DNA of 64,000 bases, from assembly GCA_963698405.1 (NCBI GenBank), contig CAVOQT010000017.1:62001-126000 (forward strand), in the 5' to 3' direction. Under the pieces are notes generated by a model that worked only from the letters and a program-made list of their open reading frames with translations, was not told where the DNA came from and ran no database searches. The translations under genes were made by a program, and so were the position numbers. How positions within the stretch are numbered: the first letter of the stretch is position 1; each line of letters starts with the position of its first letter. This document shows, in pieces, positions 20,217 to 30,921 of the stretch. This stretch comes from SHZI01 sp963698405 (GTDB taxonomy: Bacteria > Pseudomonadota > Gammaproteobacteria > Steroidobacterales > GCA-2729495).

Positions 20217-22915
20217 ATGCCTGGGCGCACTGGCCTCCGTGTGCCGGCAGTGACGCCGGCTGCTCACGAGATACTTGCCGATGGCGGTACCGTCATCACC
20301 GCCACACATCGACTGGCCCGCACGCTGCGACTCGACTGGGATCAGCGCCAATCGGCATCAGGCCTGAGCTGCCTGGCCGGGCGTCGACATTCTGCCGCTG
20401 GATGCGTGGATACGGCGTAGCTGGGATGCTGCAGTCGTGCAGGCGCTACGCCAGCCGGTACACGCGCGTCTGCTGGCCGACGAGGAATGTCGGCTGTTGT
20501 GGCGGCGGGTGATCACGCGCTGGGCAGAACGTAGCGGTAGTGCGGTCGCCGATGTCGGGGTGCTGGTGCCGCTGGCGAGTTCCGGCTGGCGCCTCTGCCG
20601 GACCTGGGGCATCAGTAGCTGGCGAATTGCAGGCGGCCGCCGATAGCGACGATGCCCGTGCGTTTTCGCAGTGGGTGATCGCCTATGAGCGTCTGCTGCA
20701 GGAAGGCCAGTGGCTGGATCATGCCGGCGCGACGCTGGCACTGACCGCAGATTTCGCTGCTGGACTGCTGCCATTGCCGGCAACGTCTCGGCTGGCATGG
20801 CATTTGATCCCTGGCCACCGGCACATGCGGCACTGAGCGCAGCGCTGGCAAAAGCCGGTTGTCGTGTCGAGATGTTGTGGCCGGCAGCCCGTGGCTGCCG
20901 ATGCGCGTGTCGTCGCTTGCCGTGATGAAGCCGATGAACTGGTGCAGGCGGCCTGGTGGGCACGCCAGCGTCTCACTGAGTCACCGCGGCGGCGGTCGCC
21001 GTCATCGTGCCGGAACTCGGGCAGCGTGCCGCTGCAGTCCGCGCGCAGTTTTCTGGAGATGCTGGCGCCGGGCTGGCAGCTGCATCCACCGTCTGCTGCT
21101 GCCGCTCAGCCTGTCGGGTGGCTGGTCCTGGCGGACTATCCGGTGGTCGATGCAGCCCTGCGTCTGCTGCAGGTCTCGACTGCTGAGCTGGACTTCGAAC
21201 TGGCGAGCCAGGTGCTGCGTTCGGTCTATCTGGGCGGCGCGGGTGTCGAGCAGGCGTGGCCGTGCAGCACTGGAGCTGTGAGCTGCGTACAGTGCCGGCC
21301 GGGCATATCAGTCGTGAACTGCTGATCGCACGGGCAGGTGTGCGGGCACCGCAGTTCGCTGCCGGCTTGTCTGGCCGCCGCCGGCCAGCTCGGTGACATC
21401 CATCGTCGGCTGCTGCCGAGCCAGTGGGCCGTCGTGTTTGCACGCGTGCTCGAGGCACATGGATGGCCCGGTGAGCGCGGACTCGACAGCGAGGAGTTTC
21501 AGGCGGCAGCTGCCTGGCAGGACCTTTTGCAGTCCTGGGCAGCCTGTGATGAGGTGATGCGGCAACATCTCGCTGCGTGGTGCGCTGGCGAGCATCGAGA
21601 GCTTTGCCCGCGAGCGACCTTTCGTGCCCGAGGCTCATCCGCAGGGCCTGCAGGTACTCAGCCTGGAAGAGGCCGCCGGACAGACCTTCGATCATCTCTG
21701 GGTCTGTGGCATGACGGCGGATCGCTGGCCTCCGGCGACCGCAGCCGCATTCGCTGGTGCCGCTGCAGTTGCAGCGCGACGGCAGGCGATTCCGGCTGCT
21801 GCACCGGCCACCCTGCAGAGCTGGACGGATGCGGCGCTTCTCGCGACTGCTGGGTGCAGCGGGCGAGGTGGTCTCAGCTGGGCTGGTCAGCACGGTGATG
21901 CCGAACAGCTGCTGAGTCCGCTGCCGGCAGCGGCCGGGTTGCTGGCGACCACGGCGGAGCCGCTTGCTGCAGATGCTGCAGATGTATCCGGACCGCAGCA
22001 GTGTCAGTCGCTCAGCGCAGCCTGAAAGCGTGCCGATGGATCCGCCGCCAGCGTGGCCCGCGGGGCAGCATGTGCGCGGCGGTGCGCGCGTGCTGTCGCT
22101 GCAGGCGGTCTGTCCGGCGCGCGCCTTCATCGAAGCCCGGCTGCGCGGCACCGAGTTGCGCCAGCCCTCACGTCCACTGGACCCGCCGACGCGCGGCAAT
22201 CTGCTGCACAAGTTGCTTGAGCGACTCTATCGTCATGAGGAGTGCCGGCATGGACTGGCAGTGCGTGCCGGCGCCACGACTGTCGGCACTGTTCGCCGGT
22301 CTGATCGATGGCGTGCTGGATGAGCTGCCTGCCGCGCTCCGATGCCTTTCTGCGTCGTCTGCGTGAACTCGAGCGCGAGCGCCTGTGGGCGCAGCTGACG
22401 GCGCTGGTGACACGTGAACAGGAGTGGGGTGAATTTCACGGTGGAAACCGAAACACCGCGCTCGCTGAACATCGGCCCGCTGGCACTGGAGTTGCGCCTC
22501 GACCGTATCGACAGCTTTGCCGACGGTGCGCAACTGGTCATCGATTACAAGACCGGGGAACTTCAAGTCAACGGCGACTGGCGGGGTGAGCGCCTGGCGG
22601 AGTGTCAGCTGCCGCTGTATGCGGTGACCACCGGCAGCCGTGGTGTGGCGGTGCTGCAGTTCACGCCATCCGGCGTGGTGGTCTACGGCGTGGGCGATCC
22701 GGTACTGGGGTTGGAATGCCTGAAGACGCCGGAAAAGTTTTTCAGCGAACCGGATCTGGACTGGGCCGGTGTCGTCGTGCGCTGGCGCAACCAGCTCGAG
22801 CAGCTTGCCGCCGAGTTTGCCGCCGGTGATTTTCGTGTCGACCCGACTGCTCCGAAAAAGGCTGCTGGCCAGTTCGCCGTGCTCACTGGCGTCTACAGCG
22901 GCGGAGCCCGAATGA
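20217..22915 (+). CDS. AddB-like PD-(D/E)XK nuclease, probable DNA repair protein (heavily frameshifted)
   Basis: The assembled product is about 900 residues, matching the AddB-related 'probable DNA repair protein' family. The N-terminus has ATHRLARTLRLDWDQRQ. The middle carries a UvrD-like core without an obvious Walker A, with LQVLSLEEAAGQTFDHLWVCGM. The C-terminus holds VCPARAFIEARLRG and the nuclease motif LRLDRIDSFADGAQLVIDYKTGE, where D, D and K are the metal/catalytic set. At least eight frame changes occur. The end is inferred from the TGA at 22913-22915, which overlaps the ATG of the helicase gene. It presumably acts with that helicase on double-strand breaks. Confidence 0.7.
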
Positions 22916-25900
22916 AGATCGCCGACTCGGCACCGGATGAACCCCTGCGTGAGCGGGCACTGGCGCCAGACCGCTCGTTTCTGGTGCAGGCACCGGCCGG
23001 TGCCGGCAAGACCGAACTGCTGATCCAGCGCTACCTGCGGCTGCTCAGCTGTTGCCGACGAGCCGGAAGAAATCCTCGCCATTACCTTCACGCGCAAAGC
23101 CGCAGCAGAGATGCAGCGGCGGATCTGCCAGGCACTGACTGGCGTGGTGACTGCCGCGACTGCGGAAACTGCGAGCGGCCGCCGATATGCAGCAACTGGT
23201 CGCAGCCGTCCGCGCCCGTGATGAGCTGCGTGGCTGGGGCCTTGCCGTCTATCCGGCACGTTTGCGCATCAGCACCATCGACAGCCTGAATTCATCGCTG
23301 GCGCGCAGTTCACCGGTGAGCAGTGGCGCGAATGTACTTCGTCCATTGGCCACGCAGTTCGAGCCCCTGTACCGGCAGGCAGCCAGTGAGGCTTTGCGAC
23401 TGCTGGTTGAGGATGACGCAGCCGGTGCGGCCGTCGCGAGCCTGCTGGCTCATTTCGATAACCGGCTCGATCGTCTGGAAGGATTGCTGGCGGGCATGCT
23501 GGCGCGTCGCGATCAATGGCTGCCGATCATCGGTGCGCACATGGATGTCGGCCGGGCGCGGACTGAGCTCGAGGCAGCACTGAGTCGAGTGGTCAGTCAT
23601 GAGCTGGACATGTTGCACACTGCCATACCTGCCGAGCTGCTGCGATGAACTGACAGAAATCGTGCATGCGGCGGCGATCAATCTTGATCTTGTGTTGGCT
23701 GGCGGTCCACACCCGGACACTCCGGTGCTCAGGCGTCTCGAGTGGTGGCAGTTTGCCGCGTCGACCGTGTTAACCAAGGGCGGCACACCACGCGCTCGGC
23801 TAACCGTCAAAGAGGGCTTTCCAGCAACACAGAAGGATCTGAAAGGCCACGCTGCGGAGTTGATCGCCCGTATCGCTCAGGTCGAGGGACTGCTGCCTGT
23901 GTTGGCCACAGTGCCTGGCTTGCCGTCGCCGGTTTATCCAGCGGCGCAGTGGCAGGCGCTGGAGGCCCTGTTGCGCCTGTTGCCGGTGGCAGCGGCCGGC
24001 CTGAAGCTGGTATTTGCAGCACGTGGTTTGACTGACTATGTGGAAATTGCGGCGGAGGGCAGGGCTGCGCTGGGTGAGCACGAGGCACCCAGCGAACTGG
24101 CGCTGCGTGTGGACTGGCGAATTCGCCATGTGCTGCTGGATGAGTTCCAGGACACTTCGCAGCCACAATACGAACTGCTGCAGGCACTGACCCGCGGCTG
24201 GTCGGTCGGTGATGGGCGCACGCTGTTCCTGGTCGGCGACCCCATGCAGTCGATCTACGGCTTTCGTCAGGCGGAAGTGCGCCTGTTTCTGGCCAGCCGT
24301 GATCGGGCATTCCGGGTGTGCCGCTGGAGTTCATTCGTCTGAGTGCAAATTTCCGTTCTGTTGAGCCATTGGTCGAGTGGGTCAACCGGATCTTTCCGCA
24401 GATTTTCCCGGCGCAGCGATGATCTGCTCAGCAGTGCTATCGCCTTCGTACCCAGCGAAGCGGCGATCCAGCGGCGGAAGGACGTGGCAGACTGAAACCT
24501 GGAACGCTGATGAGCCTGAATATGGCGTGCGCCTGCATGCAGCCGACTCGCTGGAGTCTGAAGCAGAAGATGTTGCCAGACTGGTGGCGCACTGCCTGCA
24601 GCGCTGGCCGGATGACAGCGTCGGCATCCTGGTACGCAGTCGGGTGCATGCTGCGGCAGTCGTGGTCGCACTGCGTCGCGCAGGATTCGATTTCTCCGCA
24701 TCTGATCTGGTGCAACTGGGCAAGACGGCGATCGCCAGCGAACTGCTGGCGCTGATCCACGCGCTGCTGCATGTCGGTGACCGCCTGGCATGGCTGTCGG
24801 TGCTGCGTGCGCCGTGGTGCGGACTGACGCTGGTTGATCTGGAGGCATTGGCATCGTTCGGTGCAGATGAGCCACTGCAGCGGCCGATTGCGGAGTTGTG
24901 CAGCGATGAACAGTGCCTTGCCGGCCTGAGCGCCGACGGTCGCCGCCGCGTAATGCGATTGGCAGCAGCTTTCGCAATGTGCACGTGGCCGGCTTGGCCA
25001 GATCCCGCTGCGCGATGTGGTCGAGGGTTTGTGGGTTGAACTGGGCGGACCCGCGGTAGCTGGTGCAGATCTGCCGCTTGCCGATCTGGTGCTCGACTAC
25101 CATCGGGCAGCACGACAGCGGTGGAGACTGCTCCGACCTGCTGGCTCTGGATGCAGCGGTCGCTGCCGCGCCTTCGTCACTGCCTGGCAGTGGTGGCCAG
25201 GTACAGGTGATGACGATTCACAAGGCCAAAGGCCTGCAGTTCGATACGGTTATCTTGCCGGCGCTCGGTCGCTCGACGCGCCAGCGATCAGAAACCGGCA
25301 CTGCTCTGGCAGGAGATGCCGGTCGGCCGACGGCAAGCCTGAGCTGCTGCTCGCACCGGTCAACGCCAGCGGAGACCGGGATTCTGATCCGCTCTACACG
25401 ATGCTCTGGCGGTTGCGCGGGCGGCAGCGATTGGCTGAAACCGATCGCTTGCTGTATGTCGCAGTGACCCGCGCATGCAAGCGCCTGCATCTGTTCGCCC
25501 AGTTGCCGCTGGCTGATCCGGCTGCCGATGAGGCAAAGCCTGCACAGCCCGAAGCGGGCAGCCTGCTCGACCGGTTGTGGCCGGCACTTGCGGCAAGCTG
25601 GCCAGCAGCCGATCAGACCCGTGAGCGCTGTGCCTGACGATGCAACACCACACTGGCAACAGCCAACGCTGTACCGCTTGCCGGACGACTGGCAACGTCC
25701 CGAACCACCACCGGGTTTGCGCGGACTGAGCGGAGTTGCCGTGGCCGTTGCCAGCCTGGTGCCCTACGACTGGGCAAGTTCCTGGGCCATGCACGCAGGT
25801 GCGGTCGCACACCGCTGGCTGCAGCATATCGCGACGGTTGGCGTCGAGAGCTTTGCGGCCGATGAGGCGGCGCTCCGTCACTTGCATCCGGCAATCGGTC

Positions 25901-26340
25901 GCCTGCTGATCCGGGCCGGGGTCGAGTCGGGCAACCTGCAACGCGCCATCGATCGGGTGTGCACGGTGTTAAGCAATGCCCTGGCAGATGAGCGTGGGCG
26001 CTGGCTGCTGTCGGCCCGGCATGCCGGGGCTGTGAACGAGTATCCGTTGACGGTGAAGGAGGGTGACCGGTTTCGGCATCTGGTCATCGACCGCTCATTT
26101 GTCTGCGAGCAGGGCATACGCTGGATCATCGACTACAAGACCAGCAGCCACGAAGGCGGCGATCGTGCGCAGTTCATCGCTTCCGAGTCGGCGCGCTATG
26201 CGCCGCAGCTGATGGATTACCAGCAGGCTTTTGCGCAGCTGGAAAAAAGGCCGATTTCAGTAGCGCTCTACTTCCCGCTGCTCAGGCTGCTGCAGCCTGT
26301 AGCACTGCCCGTCGTATCGCCGGCAGCAGCTTCAGAATGA
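22912..26340 (+). CDS. UvrD/RecB-like helicase-nuclease, AddA-type (heavily frameshifted)
   Basis: About 1140 residues of a superfamily 1A helicase. Motif I (VQAPAGAGKTELL, Walker A) is near the start, followed by ILAITFTRKAAAEMQRRI, motif II-like VLLDEFQDTSQPQYELLQ, motif III LFLVGDPMQSIYGFRQAE, QVMTIHKAKGLQFDTV (motif V) and ETDRLLYVAVTRACKRLHLF (motif VI). A C-terminal PD-(D/E)XK domain shows WIIDYKTSSHEGGD. Together with the upstream AddB-like gene it would form a two-nuclease AddAB-style complex that processes DNA ends for recombination. Frames change near 23045, 23180, 23640, 24310, 24430, 24980, 25120, 25290 and 25620. The stop overlaps gspN by nine bases, convergently. Confidence 0.75.
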
Positions 26341-27090
26341 GCCGGCCAGACTGAACTCGCGTCCCCCACCCGGGGTGCGCGGACCGGATGCCTGCAGGAT
26401 GTTGACCAGCTCTGCGGGCGCTGTGTCACGTGCCTTGACCGTCGCTGACAGTTCGTAATTGCGCGGTGGGCTCAGGTTCAGTACCCCGCTGATTTCAAGT
26501 GGGCCGCCACCATCGCTCACTTTTCCGGTGAGTGGTGTGCCGATGGCCAGTGACTCGCTGTCAAAACTGAGTATGTAATTTCCAGGCGGTGTCCGGCCGG
26601 CCAGCACCGGAATCGGCAATACGACATCCGAGAGCTGCACGGTGCCGATCGCAGTTTCCACCCAGCCGTCGAGCCAGGCGATCTGCTGCATCCTGATACT
26701 GAGCTGACTGTCACCGGTCATCGCCGCCATGCTGGGTGACAGGGCTTTGAGTGGCGCAGCAGCTTCGATGTCGCGAATGATCAGCCGGCCACCAGCCGTG
26801 CGAGCCACGTGACCGGAAAAGAAACCATCCGGCAGCTGCGCCTCGATATGGGCGCTGAGCTCACCTCGCAGGATGCGCCACGGCTCGAATTGCCAGTGCA
26901 ACTGCTCGAAGCGCAGCGGACCGGCTGTCAGCGTGCGTGCACTACCAGACCAGATGGTGCCGGCCATGCCGCTGGTGATGGCTCCGGAGCTGGTCAGTAG
27001 CGGCAAAATGACATTCGCCGGAATGAGCATCAGCAGCCAGAGCAAAAATGAGGCCAAACCGGCGAACAGGAGTGTGCGTTGCATGCGCAT
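26332..27090 (-). CDS. gspN: Type II secretion system protein N
   Basis: A 252-residue inner-membrane protein with one N-terminal signal anchor (about residues 8-30, FAGLASFLLWLLMLIPANVI) and a periplasmic beta-rich domain starting with GMAGTIWSGSARTLTAGPL, the recognisable GspN core. GspN is an accessory subunit of the T2SS inner-membrane platform. It is the last gene of the gspGHIJKLMN operon. The C-terminal residues GGREFSLAGSF end at a stop that overlaps the convergent helicase gene. Confidence 0.9.
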   Translation of the reverse strand: MRMQRTLLFAGLASFLLWLLMLIPANVILPLLTSSGAITSGMAGTIWSGSARTLTAGPLRFEQLHWQFEPWRILRGELSAHIEAQLPDGFFSGHVARTAGGRLIIRDIEAAAPLKALSPSMAAMTGDSQLSIRMQQIAWLDGWVETAIGTVQLSDVVLPIPVLAGRTPPGNYILSFDSESLAIGTPLTGKVSDGGGPLEISGVLNLSPPRNYELSATVKARDTAPAELVNILQASGPRTPGGGREFSLAGSF

Positions 27091-27099
27091 CAGATTTGC

Positions 27100-27600
27100 T
27101 CAGCGAACGCCCGAATCCAGAACCAGGTTGGCATTTACCCGGCCCGGTTCACCGGCTGGATCAAAGGTGGCAGAGACGGCGGCGAGTCCCTGTCTGGACT
27201 GCAAGTCGGAAAGCCAGAGCAGCAGATCGTCAAACGGGGCATTTTCCAGGCGCAGACGCACACCACCATTACCTTCCGGCTGATTGCGTTTCAGGTAGCT
27301 GCTGAGTCCGCGCTCACGGGTCGAGCGATCTACCTGCACGATGACTGATTCACCGCTAACTGGTGCCTGGGCAGAGGGGCCGGATTGCGGTCCGAAGCGT
27401 CTTGCTACCTGTTCTATATCCGTCAGCAGCCGGCGTTGTTCAGCAACCCGTTCCATGGCCGCATCCCGGGCCTGGTAAATTGGCCAGATGCCGAGCGCGA
27501 AAATCAGCGCAGCCAGTGCAAACAGACCGCCGGCCATGACCATCCAGCGCTCGCGCGGTGCCAGCTTGTCGAACCATTGTTGAACCGGAGCCAGATTCAT
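27100..27600 (-). CDS. gspM: Type II secretion system protein M
   Basis: A 166-residue bitopic inner-membrane protein. WFDKLAPRERWMVMAGGLF leads into a single membrane helix, followed by a short coiled-coil (MERVAEQRRLLTDIEQVARR) and a ferredoxin-like periplasmic domain with VRLRLENAPFDDLLLWLSDL. GspM partners GspL in the assembly platform. Its start overlaps the gspL stop by four bases (ATGA), indicating coupled translation, and gspN follows after nine bases. Confidence 0.92.
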   Translation of the reverse strand: MNLAPVQQWFDKLAPRERWMVMAGGLFALAALIFALGIWPIYQARDAAMERVAEQRRLLTDIEQVARRFGPQSGPSAQAPVSGESVIVQVDRSTRERGLSSYLKRNQPEGNGGVRLRLENAPFDDLLLWLSDLQSRQGLAAVSATFDPAGEPGRVNANLVLDSGVR

Positions 27601-28868
27601 GCGCCACCCGACTTGCCAGGCTGCGTGATGCGGATGCGCCCCTGGATCTGTTCGCCCTGCGCATTGGAGGACTGGATTTCCGCATTGAGCCGGCCATCCT
27701 CCGTGACGATCTTGCGGATGCTGTCCAGCGTATCTGCACTGGGGACGCGCAGGGTGAGTTCCATGATACCGGCACGGTAGTTGAGTGCTTCGATCTGCGC
27801 GCTGCCGGTGCGCGATACGGCACCAGCGACGGTACGCAGCGTGTCGAGGAATTGTCGGCCAGCGGCAAGGCCCTGCTCAGGACTGCTGGCCTGCAGGCGT
27901 TGATCGACCAGCGCGCGTACTTCCGGTAAATCAGTGCCCGGAAAGATCTGGCTGATGGCCTGGCTGAGTTCGATGTCCAGCGCAGCGGCCTCACGATCGA
28001 GTTGCCATGTTTGCATTCCAGCGGTCAGCAGCATCATGCCGCCCAGTGCTGCAACGAGTGCGGCGGCGATACGCCAGCGTGGCCAGTAACTCGCAAAGGT
28101 CGAACGTCGCGCATAGCGACCCTGCAGGAGATTGACGCCCGGACTGACCGTGATTCCAGCCGCCAGTCGTGCCAGTGCCCCATCTGGCAGACGCCGGACT
28201 TCCAGGCTTTGCACCTTGTCCTGCAAAGTCTCCCAGGTCTGGTTTGGCCAGCCATCTGTGGTGGCATCGTAGATCTGCAGGTGGCGGGGTGCCGCCAGGC
28301 TGCCATCGCTCGCTGGCTTGCTTTGCGCCAGCCAGAGGCTCAGCAGTTCATCCAGTCCATCGACTTCAGCGGCCACCGCATCACCGTCGGGATCGCGCAG
28401 AATGATCTGTGCATCTTCAAGCAGTGCAGTGGTCGTGCCGGCCAGATCAGCGACGCCATCGCTGTCGGCATACAGTGCATGAGGCGTCAGACCGGCGCCG
28501 GCCAGCTGTGCAAGACAATCATCCATGTGCGTATGGCGAATCACCGCGACACTGATCCGGCCATTGGCATGTCGTGTGCCGCTGGCAAAGTGGAGTTCAT
28601 CTACATCTTCGGCAAGCAGGTCCTCCAACGCGAATGGCAGCGCCAGGGCGATACGGTTCCGGTTGCGGACGGGGATATCTGCGCGGGTGCGCAGCACGCG
28701 TGTAGACGGCACCAGGCAGACGACACGGCGTCCGGCTGTCAGCGCTGCAGCGTTTTCAAGCGGGCCAGCGGCGGGCGCCAGCGTGCAGGCTCCGGTGTCA
28801 TCCACCACAACCCACTCGGCGAGCCCGGCATCGCCGCTGCCGAGGCGGACTACGAGAGTCTCACTCAT
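27597..28868 (-). CDS. gspL: Type II secretion system protein L
   Basis: 423 residues. The N-terminal 240 are the cytoplasmic actin-like domain that docks the GspE ATPase (VLRTRADIPVRNRNRIALALPFALEDLLAEDVDELHF in part). One membrane helix lies near residues 260-280 (RIAAALVAALGGMMLLTAG) and a periplasmic domain follows. The gspE gene itself is not in this window. The reading frame is intact. The gene sits between gspK (3 bp upstream) and gspM (overlap). Confidence 0.92.
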   Translation of the reverse strand: MSETLVVRLGSGDAGLAEWVVVDDTGACTLAPAAGPLENAAALTAGRRVVCLVPSTRVLRTRADIPVRNRNRIALALPFALEDLLAEDVDELHFASGTRHANGRISVAVIRHTHMDDCLAQLAGAGLTPHALYADSDGVADLAGTTTALLEDAQIILRDPDGDAVAAEVDGLDELLSLWLAQSKPASDGSLAAPRHLQIYDATTDGWPNQTWETLQDKVQSLEVRRLPDGALARLAAGITVSPGVNLLQGRYARRSTFASYWPRWRIAAALVAALGGMMLLTAGMQTWQLDREAAALDIELSQAISQIFPGTDLPEVRALVDQRLQASSPEQGLAAGRQFLDTLRTVAGAVSRTGSAQIEALNYRAGIMELTLRVPSADTLDSIRKIVTEDGRLNAEIQSSNAQGEQIQGRIRITQPGKSGGA

Positions 28869-28871
28869 AGG

Positions 28872-29825
28872 TCATTTCACGTCATAACTGCGCAGACGGA
28901 CCGTGACGATATCGTCCCGGCGTTCAAGCAGACTGTACATAGTGGACTGAGTGGTGCCAATAGAGGTGGTCACAGTCAGCAGAAACCAGTTGCTTTCTGT
29001 GGTGATACGGTTCTGGATGGTTTGCGGGAATCCTGACTCATCGATGAAGTCTTCGGGCTTCTCGTACTCCTGATTGAGCAGGGGTTCCACGCTTTCCAGG
29101 CTCTGGTTATCTACCAGCGAGGCCAGCACCACGTCGGTCGCCGTGTTGATATTGATCTTGCGATCATCTTTGCCAGCCGGTGGCAGCGCTGTGATATGTG
29201 GCTCCAGTGCGGCATAGATCTCGGCTGTGCAGCCTTCCACCGCCTGCAGTTCGCTGATCGAAACGAACCAGAAATTTGCCGGTCGGTAGGGCGGTTCGCG
29301 GCTGGTATAGCGGTCATCCTCGGCACCATTCAACTGTGGCGCCTGATCCGGATCGATCCAGTCCGCCGCCGCTTCCATAAGCGAGGCCGCGGTGTTCCTG
29401 TCCAGGGGTGAGTCCAGTGGCAGTAGCGTCAGCATGCGCACGAACTGCTCAGAAGCATTCGTATTTTGCTTGCCGTCCCCACCGATCAGGCTGTTCAGGT
29501 CAAAGCGGCCCTGCTGATCGAGCAGCCAGCCCTCAAAGAATCCACCCTCGAAATCCCGCTTCAGTGGCGTGGCCCATATCTCCTTGGTGGTATCCATGCC
29601 GCCGCCGTTGCGGTGATCCTTGACGAGAAATACGCGGGCCAGTTCCTCACCACCGAGGTTGTACTGACGCGCCTGATCCTGCAGCAGCAGTATTTCTGTG
29701 CGTCGCAAGTCCACACTGCTCCGCCACAGCAGATTGACTGCCAGCACCGTCGCCAGCGTAACGACCAGTACCGCAGTCAATACGGCGATACCGCGTTGCC
29801 GGCGTAGACTGGTATGGTGCCTCAT
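28872..29825 (-). CDS. gspK: Type II secretion system minor pseudopilin K
   Basis: 317 residues. The prepilin-type N-terminus RQRGIAVLTAVLVVTLATV has the glycine before the cleavage site and, as usual for GspK, no glutamate at mature position 5. The large globular domain includes the WLLDQQGRFDLNSL, ADWIDPDQ and NINTATDVVLASL segments of GspK's helical insertion. With GspI and GspJ it caps the pseudopilus. Its ATG overlaps the gspJ stop by four bases. Confidence 0.93.
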   Translation of the reverse strand: MRHHTSLRRQRGIAVLTAVLVVTLATVLAVNLLWRSSVDLRRTEILLLQDQARQYNLGGEELARVFLVKDHRNGGGMDTTKEIWATPLKRDFEGGFFEGWLLDQQGRFDLNSLIGGDGKQNTNASEQFVRMLTLLPLDSPLDRNTAASLMEAAADWIDPDQAPQLNGAEDDRYTSREPPYRPANFWFVSISELQAVEGCTAEIYAALEPHITALPPAGKDDRKININTATDVVLASLVDNQSLESVEPLLNQEYEKPEDFIDESGFPQTIQNRITTESNWFLLTVTTSIGTTQSTMYSLLERRDDIVTVRLRSYDVK

Positions 29826-30478
29826 TGGGCAACCTCGATCAGTCGCTCGACCGGACCCCAGTCCCGCAGTTCAAGCAGGATGCGTACCGCGCGCGGTCGC
29901 TGGCTGGCAACCGTGCTGGCCGCCTGTGCCGGTGGCCACTGCGGCTGCCATTCATCCTGGTTATCCAGGTAGAGCAGCCGGAATTCGTCGACCCCACTCA
30001 GCAGTTCTTCGCTGCGCGGCTCCTGACCCAGCACATGATCCATCACGGGCCAGTATTCGCGTATCAGCTTGTCATCATCCAGTCGGTACTGAACGCGCTG
30101 TAGCGTGCCACGGTGGGGCAGGCCCGCCGGGTTGGGCCAGCCGCCGCGCGTAAGCCGCAGCTCCACACCGAACAGCCGGCCATCCGCTTCCAGCGGCGCT
30201 TCACCGGCGCTACCGAGTTCGTCGCGTACGAAACGTGGGGCGAGACCGTTGAAGTCGCCGCTCATCAGCCGTATCGCACGTTGCAGTTGCGTCAGACGAT
30301 CCATCTGTTCGCGCGCGATGGTGGTCTGGCCAACCACGGTATTCAGACCACCGAGCGCCATCGCGCCGATCACCGCAAAGATACCCATGGCAACCAGCAG
30401 TTCGAGCAGGGTAAAGCCGGCGATCCGGCGTCTGTCGGCACGCTGCACTCTGAACGGAAGGGTGTTGTGGCGTCGCAT
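29822..30478 (-). CDS. gspJ: Type II secretion system minor pseudopilin J
   Basis: 218 residues. The prepilin peptidase site is AG|FTLLELLVAMGIFAVIG after a 20-residue basic leader, followed by IRLMSGDFNGLAPRFVRDEL, a region typical of GspJ. The C-terminus RILLELRDWGPVERLIEVAQ forms the conserved last strand. It lies 2 bp after gspI and overlaps gspK. The frame is intact. Confidence 0.93.
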   Translation of the reverse strand: MRRHNTLPFRVQRADRRRIAGFTLLELLVAMGIFAVIGAMALGGLNTVVGQTTIAREQMDRLTQLQRAIRLMSGDFNGLAPRFVRDELGSAGEAPLEADGRLFGVELRLTRGGWPNPAGLPHRGTLQRVQYRLDDDKLIREYWPVMDHVLGQEPRSEELLSGVDEFRLLYLDNQDEWQPQWPPAQAASTVASQRPRAVRILLELRDWGPVERLIEVAQ

Positions 30479-30480
30479 GT

Positions 30481-30921
30481 TCAGCGATCCGGGGCGATCG
30501 GCGCCCAGTCCTCGTGCTGACCGCCTCGTGCCGTAATTCTGCCCGCAGCATTCCCGAGGAATCCGGATATGGAGCTGACGACCTGCTCCGGATTGTCAGC
30601 AAATGCCACCGAGACGTTGATCTGGCGCAAGTCATCGAAATCGGTCTTTTCGATCTTGACGGTATAGCGCCAGGTACTGCGCCCCATTTCAACGTCACCG
30701 GAGCTGCTGCCGACTTCGGGATAGTCACCGAGCAGGCGTTGTGCGGTGAGCTGGTTCAGCGCAACCCAGTTGGCAAAGGTCTTGTCACGCAGGCGACTCG
30801 CTGTGGTCAGCGTCTGGTTGACCTGACCAAAAGCGGCCAGCAAGCCGAGCGCGACGATCACCAGTGCGACCAGCACTTCGATCAGCGTGAAGCCTGACTG
30901 ACTGCACCGCTCACCCCTCAT
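30481..30921 (-). CDS. gspI: Type II secretion system minor pseudopilin I
   Basis: About 146 residues from ATG 30921, which gives RGERCSQSGFTLIEVLVALV. This is a short leader, prepilin peptidase site after the glycine and glutamate 5. The frame is open further upstream, but that stretch is inside gspH and has no pilin character, so the internal ATG is preferred. Conserved GspI features are the LGLLAAFGQVNQ stretch and NWVALNQLTAQRLLGDYP. It overlaps gspH by 11 bp. Confidence 0.9.
   Translation of the reverse strand: MRGERCSQSGFTLIEVLVALVIVALGLLAAFGQVNQTLTTASRLRDKTFANWVALNQLTAQRLLGDYPEVGSSSGDVEMGRSTWRYTVKIEKTDFDDLRQINVSVAFADNPEQVVSSISGFLGNAAGRITARGGQHEDWAPIAPDR

Noticed and set aside
20973..22211. 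A 412-residue minus-strand frame.
   Set aside because: It is antisense to the AddB-like gene and is rich in Arg, Ser and Pro without domains.
28002..29036. A 344-residue plus-strand frame.
   Set aside because: It is antisense to gspL and gspK, both intact and well conserved.
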